A stretch of DNA of 64,000 nt, taken from contig LR746273.1 in the NCBI GenBank assembly GCA_902729315.2, forward strand, positions 1,493,001 to 1,557,000. The letters run 5' to 3'. The stretch is from Spirodela intermedia (Eukaryota; Streptophyta; Magnoliopsida; Alismatales; Araceae). Below the pieces are notes generated by a model. That model did no database searches, had not been told where the DNA came from, and saw nothing but the letters and a program-made list of their open reading frames with translations. Positions 19,101-29,021 of this stretch are shown here, in pieces (the stretch's first letter is position 1; every line of letters starts with the position of its first letter). The position numbers were made by a program, and so were the translations under genes.

Positions 19101-20677
19101 ATGAGTACACGTGCTCACGTTCGATTTTTTAAAGATTCACACGGTATTTTTAAGCAGAACGCATTCGTACTGTGTGCAACTTCCTTCAGAAAATCCCTGT
19201 CAGGGCATGATATCCATCGCATCAATAAAGCATGATACCAGCGAGTACAGAATTTTTTTATAAAGTTTCATTTTTCAGATTTGAGGCAGAAATGTAGGAT
19301 AACACTTGCTTAATCAAAGATACAAAACCAAGATGGATACGCTTAATGTCTCCTTTGTTTATCATGTGATGAGACTTATTTCATTGTTTTCAGCAGCACA
19401 CAAGAACCTTTGTGACAGTTGCAGTGTCTAAATTATTTTTCTATCATTAAAATCTCTTGAAAATGAACGAATCGTACTGCTTTCCTCTTGTTTTAAGATA
19501 TAAGTTCCTCCTCGGTGAAAATTTAATGTGGGTGCATCACAACTTTATTTGAGAAAAAGGATTTTCAAATATGACAAATGAAAGAAAAGAAAATTCATGT
19601 AGCAAAATAGGATAACCACATTCTCCAATGAGACAAAAAACTGAAAAGATTATCACAGTCATTTCAACAAGAAGTACGTTCAGAAAAGAAAATTTGGATA
19701 CTGTTTAAGTTAATTTTAGGGGAAATAGCTTAAAATAATAAAGCATAAGAAAAAAAATCAGTACTAGCAGATAAACACTTCCAAGTTGTCCCAAAATGTC
19801 CGATAAATTCAAACTAGCTCTTAAAGGAGAACAAGATTAATAGGCCCTGCATGGAACTGGTGACGAACTAAGGAATCATTGTCATAAAAGACAACATTAG
19901 AGAGCAAAAAAATAAATAATGTGCAGAACTTCATAAATTATTATACGCTTGTAAATCCCATATTTATACACAATCAATAGATTGATTATGCCATACCATG
20001 GATGACATGGGATCCGCTAGTGCACTCAAGAAAATCTTCAGAGAGTGAATCAAAATTGGCCTGCGTTATGAACAGTTGACAAACTTCAAATCAGGAAGAC
20101 AGTTGACAGAGGGAAAAGTATGTTCAGAAAAGCACTCAATTTTTAAAAAAATCATTTAACCATTGATTCACTAATTTGCATTCAACAAAGGATGAGGAAA
20201 ACTTTGATAGAACCATTCATCCAAGGTGATACGAGCTGAACATAATCATCTATTTGACAAAGTTTAAGGAGAGGATATGATCTGTCCTCCGTGATGATAA
20301 TGATCGTGCATATAAAATGATAAAAACAATAAACTACTATAGAACAGTTCGTACACAGCGTCAACTGATGGCAGTTCCATTGTATAAACTAGAAGAAAAA
20401 ACAACAACAGTAAGGCGACTCAGGGACATGTTTGTAGATAATACGATGCGATGTGGGCAGGGTAAATAGTGCCAACCTGTTCAGAACAGTGGGATTCTCC
20501 CTTCCGCAGTTGACGCAGGCTTCTACTCCTCTTACTAGCCGCCGGCGAGTCCCGAGACCTCAACGTGGTCCTCTTAGGGCCGCGACGACGCCGAACAGCA
20601 GCCAAGGCATCTATCTCTCCGCCCCCATCCTCCTTTCCCTCTGAAGAGGAAACCAAGACCACCTGGCCCTTCCCCAT
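13153..20677 (-). CDS. RAD17: Checkpoint clamp loader RAD17
   Basis: Twelve coding exons: 20477-20677, 19997-20060, 18562-18647, 17984-18031, 17098-17154, 16421-16523, 16002-16309, 15542-15926, 14526-14651, 13555-13768, 13426-13486, 13153-13344; 614 aa, all joins in phase. The basic N-terminus is followed by the clamp-loader entry motif [15 protein letters not shown], Walker A GQAGVGKS (145-152) and Walker B PIIMLIDD (about 221-228). Next come sensor-type [10 protein letters not shown] and plant-conserved [12 protein letters not shown] and [11 protein letters not shown]. The tail is acidic, ending DDIQEW. RAD17 with RFC2-5 loads the 9-1-1 clamp at damaged DNA. The start is the first ATG ([11 protein letters not shown]); an upstream TTG is not used. 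Intron 8 (14652-15541) holds a copia-like primer-binding-site trace. Length fits plant RAD17 (about 600 aa). Confidence 0.95.
14965..14976 (+). mobile_element. Degenerate copia-type primer binding site in RAD17 intron 8
   Basis: TGGTATCAGAGA matches 11 of 12 bases of the initiator-tRNA-Met primer binding site typical of plant Ty1/copia elements (TGGTATCAGAGC). No intact LTR, gag or pol is visible, so this is at most a relic of an insertion in the intron. Confidence 0.4.
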
Positions 20678-22242
20678 TGCAAGCAAACTACTGTCCCCGC
20701 ATGGACTAGCTCAAGAACCCACCGGCAGCCAAGAACTGGGTGAGGAAGCCGTCTTTCAACCTACGACGCCGCCATTGCAAGAACCTCCGATCCCCAGAAC
20801 AGCTAGAACCTCGAATTCGAACGCAGCAGAGCCACCGTGAGAAGGAGACAGCGTAGGAAAATGGGGACATGTCGGAAATCTGTTGAAGCTTCACCGAGAA
20901 GGAAGAGTTAGGGCACGCTCGTCATTTTCTATTTGTGACGTGGCAATTCGGTCCATCCCCCGTGGCCTAATAAAAACCTTCCACGTGCTTCTCTAGACAT
21001 GGCCCACCCTCGACGGGAAAAGCCAAGCCAGAAACTCATTCCCCAAACTCATTCTCGGATCTCCAGTCAATTAACTCTGTCGTCCACCACAGGGTCAACC
21101 GTTCAGCTTACACTTCAGTTAAAGTCAACTCTAGTTTTCTCCTCCGGGAGGACGACTAAAAATAAAATCATTGATAAAATCATTTATACAAAATATCCTA
21201 ATGAATTTCTATTTCTATTTTCTACGATAAAAACACATATAAACAGATAATGATACAAACAACCACTTAAAAAAATGGAGAAAATCATCACTAAAAATAG
21301 GTGTACCCAAAAATATCCATTTATACCCGATAAAGATAAATAATTTAGCTCTCTCCCTGCATGAAAATATCTTTTCATATTACATTTATCACATGTGTAC
21401 CAATACTAGGAGAATGAATATTACAGTGATACCATAAAATTAATTTATATTTTTTCATATATTATATTATTATTTATTTTCGTAGTTACACCCTGCTGTT
21501 CATGAGATTATCGGATCCACTTCGGCACAAGTGAAACCGATTAACCGGACCGACTATCTCCATCGAGTCGATATAAATACTTGTATCCGAAACATTTTCG
21601 CTCTGTGGTTCTCTCTCTCTCTCTCTCTCGCCGCCGGCAGTGTCTTCTCTGGCGAACCTCTATCAGAGCAGCTTCAACAAATACCATACCGATCGGACGG
21701 CTCTCTGTGATCCGGCAGTTGAACCGCCCGGTCTGGCTGAGGAAGAAGTATAGCAGGCGCTCCCCTCCTGTGATTACTATAAAAACAAGGACATCTCGTC
21801 CGATCTTACTATACTTCTCTCGATTTGTACGCGGACTGGTCGATGGCGGAGCGGTGCGCTGGTTTGCTTCTCCAGGGATCGGTTGCAGTCCTCGAGAAGA
21901 AGAGGTTGAGGATTTCGCAGATCAATCTTTGGCGCCCCGTCGATTTCTGTTTCTTTTTTCAGAGGATCTGATATCCGCTCCCTCCACCCTTTCTGCTCGA
22001 ACTTTCGGTCAGTTGATAATGCCCCCCGTCGTGTTCGTCGACAGATCGCGAGGTTATCAGTTCTGTTGAAGAAAAATGTTCCTGGATCCATCTCTGATTT
22101 CTCCCCGTCGATTTATCAGGCGTTTTCCGGATTCCTCGCCCTCACTAGGTGATGGAGCCCTACGGTGTTGTTATTGTGGATGAAGTAGCGGAGAGCAGTA
22201 AATCAGAACAAATGTTTGATGTTACTTGTGTTTTCAATAACA
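20678..22242. other. RAD17 upstream region and unassigned transcribed-looking segment
   Basis: 20678-21000 is the RAD17 upstream region and is GC-rich; 21100-21480 is AT-rich. A TATA-like TATAAAT at 21572-21578 (+) precedes a CT-rich, leader-like stretch from about 21605. Reading frames after it (for example 21581-22069) match no protein I know, and the minus-strand frames do not either. It may be a non-coding transcript or the leader of an unrecognised gene. Confidence 0.35.
21572..21578 (+). promoter_or_regulatory. Candidate TATA box of an unassigned + strand transcript
   Basis: TATAAAT lies about 30 bp before a pyrimidine-rich start-like region at about 21605-21630. No recognisable coding sequence follows before the tRNA gene 670 bp downstream. 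Confidence 0.3.
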
Positions 22243-22316
22243 GGTGCTGTGGTGTAGTCGGTTATCACGTCAGTCTTACACACTGAAGGTCCCCAGTTCG
22301 AGCCTGGGCAGCACCA
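22243..22316 (+). tRNA. tRNA-Val (anticodon UAC)
   Basis: Intronless 74-nt tRNA. The acceptor stem pairs GGTGCTG with CAGCACC, followed by discriminator A. The anticodon stem TCAGT/ACTGA encloses loop CTTACAC with anticodon TAC at 22277-22279, reading valine codon GUA. The T arm pairs CCCAG with CTGGG around TTCGAGC. Box A (TGGTGTAGTCGG) and box B (AGTTCGAGCC) are present. A CAA motif just upstream suits the usual plant tRNA start site, and a TTTTT run at 22317-22321 gives the Pol III terminator. CCA is not encoded, as expected for a nuclear gene. Confidence 0.95.
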
Positions 22317-22321
22317 TTTTT

Positions 22322-23141
22322 GGAATAACTATTCTAATCATTTTCAACAAAATTATTACTTATAATCATGTAAGTATTACATGATTTTGATCTATTTTCT
22401 CTCCATCTGATCTTATTTTTTGTCGATATAGGTCGAATAATCACCTTTTATTTTTCCGTCGGCATTTGATTAGAGTTTTTTTTTTAACTAATCTAATTCT
22501 CTCGCCATCTGATCTGCCTGTTTTCCTATACTTTTTGTCCGAGAACAGAACGAGGACTGTTATTTACGTAGACCGAGGAGGGAAGAGACTCCCCCCGCCG
22601 GCAGAAAGCAGACCGGAATCTGCTCTTTCTCCCTTCTCAAAAATCCCCGCGCCAGTGGCGTACGTCCCCCGTCCGGCCTGTCAATAATAACTCCGACTGA
22701 TGCCTCCCTCTTGGCGCCCGCGCAGACCGGGGAGGAAGACGGAGGACGAAGGAAGATGAAGGAATGACCGGCGAGGGGCGGTGGCGCCGATGGGATGTGT
22801 CCATAGCTCCCTCCATGCATTTACTACCCGATATTATATAACCTGCAAGTACGACTGTACGGGGGGAGCTTGAGCTGGAGATGAAGATGGAGATGGGGAA
22901 GATGAGAGGTCACCGTGGAGAGGGCGGCAGCGGACAAGACGCTGCTGCGACAAGGGAAAGGGGAGGCCTTGATGATTTGGATAGAACGTCGTACTATCCG
23001 AGAACATCAACAGCGCGGCCTCTCGGCCTTGGTTGAGGAAATCCCACAGAGAGGAAACCCCCCGCCTCTTTCTCGTGCAAGATTCTCTAAATTCCATGTT
23101 CGCTTTCCTCAAAGAGGGCACAAAAGAATATCTGTACGTGC

Positions 23142-23202
<61 letters not shown>

Positions 23203-23770
23203 AAAGGATTGTGGTGGCGGGCGGAGGGTAAGGAGGCGGCGCCTCCGCCGTCAGCTTCCTCCGGCGATAGGAGGGGAGGAGGAAGAAGGGGGAGAGTACG
23301 CTGTTGGGTTATATTCGGGGAAGATGACCAGGAAGAGAGAGAGGTGAGAGTGGTGGGGAGCAGGGGCCTGCACTGCGTTTCCCAATAGCAGCAGGGGGGG
23401 GCCTGCTGTCTCGACCAGGAGGATGACGGAGCCGGAGGCGAGATCGTTAGATATCATGCTGAACGGTCCCGATTCGACGGCGAGGACAACGAGGCGGCCT
23501 TGACGGACTGTAGGACACGATTTTCTGAACCATTTGGAGTCATAAATTATCCTGGAATAGAAAACATTTCTTTTGGAATACTATACGTACTCGGTCTGAC
23601 TGCAGGTTGATTTTATTTTTTATATAAAAAATGACCTTTTTACTGAAATTTGATTTAAAAATAAGCGCAGAAAAATAAAAAATAAAATCAAATCGCGGGG
23701 CCTTTAAATCTCACTCGCCCTCAGACTCGCGGCCCCCACCTCCCCCCACCTTCTTTCCCCCACCTAGGTC
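22322..23770. other. Upstream region of the FD-like bZIP gene
   Basis: 1.45 kb containing a (GA)n tract at about 23150-23199, a GC-rich stretch (22560-23510) and an AT-rich stretch just before the gene (23520-23700). Several ORFs of 70-157 codons on both strands run through the GC-rich part but resemble nothing I know, and they overlap each other. No gene is claimed. Confidence 0.4.
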
Positions 23771-23777
23771 ATGTGGA

Positions 23778-23810
<33 letters not shown>

Positions 23811-24789
23811 TCGACTTCCCCGGCCAGGCGAAGGCCCCCCTCCTCCTCCCTTCTTCTTCTTGTTCCTCCTCTTCCTCCTTCCCCCCCGTCCCGCAGACCC
23901 CCAGGAGGACCATGGAGGAGGTCTGGAAGGATATCACTCTCAACACGGCCTCCCCCATTGTGGAGAACAGTGCCGCTCACCAGGCGTACTTCCACCACCA
24001 AGGCCCCGCCGGCCATGGCTCCATCGCCGGCGTTCACCTCTCTCATTTCCGGGACTTCCTCTCCAGACCCTTGAAGGCCGCCACCGCCTCCGTCGCCGCC
24101 GTCCCGGTGCAACCGGCGGCGGAGGGGTCGTCTCGCTCGGCCCAGCCGCCGACTGGCTCGACTCCGGCTACCTGCCTCAGCCTCAACTCCGGCGTGGATT
24201 TCCAGCACATGGAGACGATGATTCCCGGGACGTGCCCTGCCGACCGCCGCCATCACTCTTCTTCCTCCACTTCCTCCTCCTTAACCGCTGTCACCTTCTC
24301 CGACTCTCCCTTCCCCGGCCTCTTCGTTTTCTGCAACAACAAGAAGCGAGCCCCGCAGCAGCAACAGCCGAATGCCGGCAACGGCTCGGGCGCCGGCGAC
24401 AGCCGCAACAAGCGAATGATCAAGAACCGGGAGTCCGCCGCCCGATCCAGGGCCAGAAAGCAGGCAACTCCGTCCCCATCTCCCGCAATTGTCCCCTCTC
24501 TCTCTCTCTCTCTCTCGCTCTCTCTCTGTCTGGGTGAACCTCTATTATCGGCGGAGTGCAGGCCTACACGAACGAGCTGGAGCTGGAAGTCAACCACCTA
24601 ACGAAGGAGAACGAGATGCTGAGGAGACAGCACGAAGAGGTATCCGGCGTCAACAGCCGCCAAATTTCCATTTTTTCTCTCGATAACGTCCCTGATATTA
24701 TCCGCCGTTTGAAACAGCTTCGAGCGAAGCTGGCGGCCCAGCTCTTCACCAAGAGGGCTCTCCAGCGAAGCTCAACGGCTCCGTTCTAA
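23771..24789 (+). CDS. FD: FD-like group A bZIP transcription factor with SAP motif
   Basis: Proposed exons 23771-24463, 24562-24639 and 24718-24789 give 280 aa. The N-terminus has a ten-residue poly-Gln tract. EEVWKDITLN is the motif shared by group A bZIPs. The basic region KNRESAARSRARKQ joins AYTNELELEV and a short zipper; the protein ends LQRSSTAPF, the SAP phospho-motif of FD proteins. In FD this motif binds 14-3-3 and FT-type florigen to switch on flowering genes; here the role is inferred. Intron 1 begins GC (CAG|GCAACT), and no GT donor nearby keeps the basic-region-to-zipper frame. Intron 2 (78 nt) is in frame without a stop, so a 306-aa form with it retained is possible. The start is the first in-frame ATG (MWNQQ), as in related FD proteins. 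Confidence 0.88.
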
Positions 24790-24871
24790 AACAGAAAGAA
24801 GGAATGGCGGACGAACCGTTTCCTGCATGGAGGAGGGCGACCACATCGGCACGTCTGCAAGTGTATTTTTG

Positions 24872-24903
<32 letters not shown>

Positions 24904-26533
24904 GTCGGTAACCCATAGTTTCTATAAGTGGGCACTAGAGAGAGGCTACACAGATGGGGATTTGTATCGCGAGGGGAGGCCTCCGTCCGGTGGGGTGGAC
25001 TTGCAGAGTGATGGTCTCCGGCGGCGCCGCCACCTCAATAGAGAGAGAAACTTGTCCGAGCTTCCGTTTTCCCGGGCCGACCGGCTGCATAATTTTCTGC
25101 TTATTTCTGCGTTCTTCTTTCTCCCCCCCCCTCCGGCGCCCCCATAACAAGGCAGCAGCTTTCCGCCATGCATCGTCCCCGCATCCTCTCTCTATCTCTT
25201 TCTCTCTCTTCCTCCGGCGAACCCCCCGGACTCCTGGACTCGCCGACCCGGAACAGACCGCTGTGCATAAGAGAGATAGAGAGAGAACCAGTTAGGTTTC
25301 AGATGGAAAGGCTAACACGGACGGAGAGCAGCCATCGGTCGGCTTTTTACGTCACGTCAATCCTTCCGGCCGACGTCAGGAGGGGATTCCATTAAAAGGA
25401 TCGCTGTGTAGGACGCCGGCGGCCGGCGGCCGGTCGTTGCCAAGCTGATCTCACCGTCGCCGGCGCCGTCGGCGGCAGGGTGACGTGACCTTCTCTTCCC
25501 ACGAGGAAGAAGAAGCTAAGAAAACCCTGCAACTCTCCTCTCCTTCCCCGCCTCCTTTTCTCGTGAAGCCCCGCCATTAGATAGATGCCTTCTTCCTTCC
25601 CCTCGGCCAACCCCTTTGTCTCCGTCCAATGGCATCGTACGACCGCCATGGCAGATCCTAGCTCCGCTCCTTTGCTAGATGGGAATCCTATGCTACTCAA
25701 GTCCTCCACTTTCCTCTCTTCCTCTGTCTCTCTCTCTCTCTCTCCCCCTCTCCTTCTCCCTCTCCCACTCTCTCTCTCTCTCTCGCTCTCTCTCTCTATC
25801 TGGAGATGCTCCGGTGACGATGGAACATCGGGGTTGATGGGAGGGCATGGAAGGGATGTGGCTGACTCGGTCAGCACTTTGTTCCATGGCGAAGGCTTCA
25901 AGACAAATCGGGGCCCACCGTCAGTAGCCTTTTTCCGGGTGGGGAAATATTTGGGTCCCTGACAGTGGTGGTCGGTCCCGAGAGGCCCGATAAGCTTTCG
26001 GGCCGTAGCCGTAGAGAGGCCCATTAGGGATAGCCCAGGCATCTGATGGGCGGTGATGCCATCTATCCTAATGGCTCTGTGTGGCTCTCATCGCGGCGGT
26101 GAGTCATACTGTGGGAGGTAAGTTCACCTCCGTAGAGGGGCGATCGTATTTCATATGAAGTTTGTAATTACAGCATCATCATGATGTGTATATATTAAAA
26201 CCCCCGTTTTCTGCATATTTATAGTGAAATCCCTTATGAAATCAAGTTGGAATGAATTATTTTTCACGCATCTTATAAAAAAAATAATTCTATGCCCGTG
26301 TAGGATATTGGGGAATCTATATATGATTAGAGAATATGCTGAATAATTGGAAAACAATGGATAATAAGTATATTAATGCATATGCGAATTTTTGTCCGTT
26401 TCACAAACAGCTACCATAAACTATTTCCAAAAATATATATATTGGTGAAAATTTTGATTATTTTTATGTACATCAGAGTACTCAAATTCATCATCGTCTC
26501 AATTTTGGTCTCATGGTCATATTAAGAACACGT

Positions 26534-26565
<32 letters not shown>

Positions 26566-26924
26566 TGGTTTTGAAAAGTACGGTTGCTGATAGAGGGTAG
26601 GAGAGAGAAAATGGTAGTGTGGGTAGGAGAGAGAAAGTGGTTTTTACTAAAATTGAAATATTATATAGCTTTAGTTATATCGTTATATGTTTGGGAAATA
26701 TCAATCAAATTGGAAAATATAAAATATATCGGTAATTTAGTATTCCTAAGAATTAAGCCAAATAACTCGTCTAATATTGTAGTAGTTCACGATAAATAAT
26801 TATTAATATAAACTTATGATGGAAATATAAGCTAATTTTTCACGTCGTGTTGTATATCGACAACAGGTTTTTGGGTAATTTTCCCCATGCTATATATATG
26901 AAAAATATGAAAATTGGATCAGAG
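24790..26924. other. FD 3' flank and intergenic region
   Basis: This holds the probable FD 3' UTR with a (CT)n run at about 24869-24900, then CT-rich tracts near 25190-25210 and 25725-25800, then AT-rich DNA with a short (GA)n at about 26544-26565. The long frames at 25392-26042 (-) and 25585-25962 (+) overlap each other and the CT tract and look non-coding. Confidence 0.4.
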
Positions 26925-29021
26925 GTCTCTCTCTCTCTCTCTCTCCTCAGTTGGGCTTCCAGCTATCTCGCCGTTCATTATCGCCCTTCTCCCTCTTTTC
27001 ACAAATCTCTCGATGAGCGACTTTCTATGAGTCTAGACCCGCACCACCCTATCTGTTGATCGATTGGTTGACTTCCTTGCCCGCCGTCTCAGGTTCAGAC
27101 GCTCTTGAGAACGTCCTGTTCTCTCGTCGCAAGGGATTGGGAGGTGAGCATCATTTACCCATTGTAGTCAATGTCGTCAAATTTTCAGGATGAGGAAAAT
27201 CGTGTGCTTCGACGGACTCTCGTCTTCAATTTCTTATTCGGAGATTCGTGTTCGACCCAATCCACCCGCGTACTGCTGGATGGTGTTGAGGAACCACGAA
27301 GACGATCGTCTTCTTCTTGTTTTGATGTGATCACCTGCAAATTTTCGACCAATAAGTATGTACTAGAGTGATATCATGTGACTCCTTTCTTAGAGAAACC
27401 CTGGACAAACCTGACTAGGAAGGTCTGGTTGACTTTAAAATCAGATAGAACCTCCTTTTCGTCTCGGGTCAATAGCAGTTCAAAAATATGCAGAATAGAG
27501 AAATGAAAAGGAATTAAAATCTTTTATGTTTAGTAATGGGCATGAGTACTTTTTATTTACACACTACAGACTAGGCTTTATGGTCAAATATTCGAAACTC
27601 CGACCACGCTGCACAGCTAATTTACAATTACCTGGCTGTTGAATAAATAAAGAGAAGCGAAAATTGCATAATCAAAATAGATTATATTATGGATGAGTCG
27701 TCCGGAATTTTTTTCAGCTTCTGATTGTCAGAGGAGATCTGCAGATTTATTTCTTCAGTAACTGAGACTTCGCTCAAAACCCAACATACAGAACCTTACA
27801 AAGAGTGGCGCCATCGGACATAGTTTTTGTTTTTTTTTTTTTTTTGGTGGGTGGGTGTTATGGAAAGACGAGGTGGGTGGCATGAACTTCGAGTACTGAC
27901 TCACCTCATCTATTAGACAAGTAAGAAGTATCATTGAATTCCTTAGCTCTATGGAATAGAAACCACCATTAGCCTGAATCCACAACCTCTTTCAGAAGTA
28001 GTCACTCAGGTCCGTGTTAGGAAATCGCTATTAATTGTTAGCGGGTTCTGCAGTGTATTAAACCACGCAACCTATTGGCATTAAATGCCCGGAGTAAGTT
28101 TTTCTTTTCTTTTCTCGTGTCATAAGTGATACAATGATTTTCATATCTGTCACCGCAGATAGTGATGAAAGATTGATGACTCGAGGATTATTTAAAAAGC
28201 TTTTCCCCACTCGAATACATTAATTTGATTCTATAGTCCCTTCAATAGGGAATTCCATGAGGAGTTGACCTCAAGTTTATTTAATGACGAGGAACGTCTG
28301 CTTGATCTTGAGGCACCTGGGGGTCTTATAATAGTTGACAATGTCCTGGTCCGGACCCAAGTAAATATTGCATCGAGAGTGTCTTTTGTGCCCATCTTAT
28401 GTCTAATGTACAGCTGGTACTATGCGGTCTCAAAAAACAAAAAGGATCATCAACGGTGGGACTGACTTCATAATGAGATGGTTTCAGCTAGAGTCACTTG
28501 TGTAAGAACATCATGATTTGGACCAGAGAGAATTCCTATAAATGGCTAATTCGTACTACACAGTTGTACTTTCTATTAAGCCAACACGATGTGTTACCAT
28601 TGATGATGGCCTTACTTCCACTGATCTGTGCACAGATTCGACGGTTGATGATACCTCGTACCTCTTTGCCTACTTAAATTCAACTTTTAGACATACTGAT
28701 TGGGATGGCGGGACTCTTGTCAACGATTAAAGTTTCTATTGGACATCAAATTGATCCTTTTATCGGGATATCTCTCTTTTTTAAATTTTTTTTCCCGAAG
28801 GAAGTATTTCATTCTTCGTCATCATTTTAAAATCCTTTTTTATTTTTTATAGAGCAATATGGATGCCATGAGTGGAATACAAGCTTAAAGCACTGCGTAC
28901 ATTTTATGGTCACATGGAAACAAAAGGAAAATCATACTGACTGCGTTCATATTTCTAGAGGGAAGGTGACCTTCCTTCTAGTGGTGAGGCCCGCCGTCAT
29001 CATACTACACAGTGAAAAAGT
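26925..29021 (+). other. Likely 5' leader exons and leader intron of the UBC23-like gene
   Basis: 26925-27143 is CT-rich and GC-richer than its surroundings and ends at a good donor (GAG|GTGAGC), so it fits a first non-coding exon. A T-rich acceptor (TTTTTTATAG) ends at 28852 and would open the exon that holds the start codon at 29022. The enclosed 1.7-kb stretch has no recognisable coding sequence. A 9-codon upstream ORF lies at 28859-28888. Leader structure is inferred; transcript reads would settle it. Confidence 0.4.

Noticed and set aside
21581-22069. 162-codon + strand ORF
   Set aside because: No resemblance to a known protein, Arg/Ser-rich from GC-balanced leader-like DNA; starts upstream of the likely transcript start.
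22834-23457. Overlapping ORFs on both strands upstream of the FD-like gene
   Set aside because: They overlap on opposite strands, include a (GA)n translation and match no family I know.
25392-26042. 216-codon minus and 125-codon plus ORFs
   Set aside because: Both cross the same CT tract, giving Ser-Leu or Arg-Glu runs; no recognisable domain.
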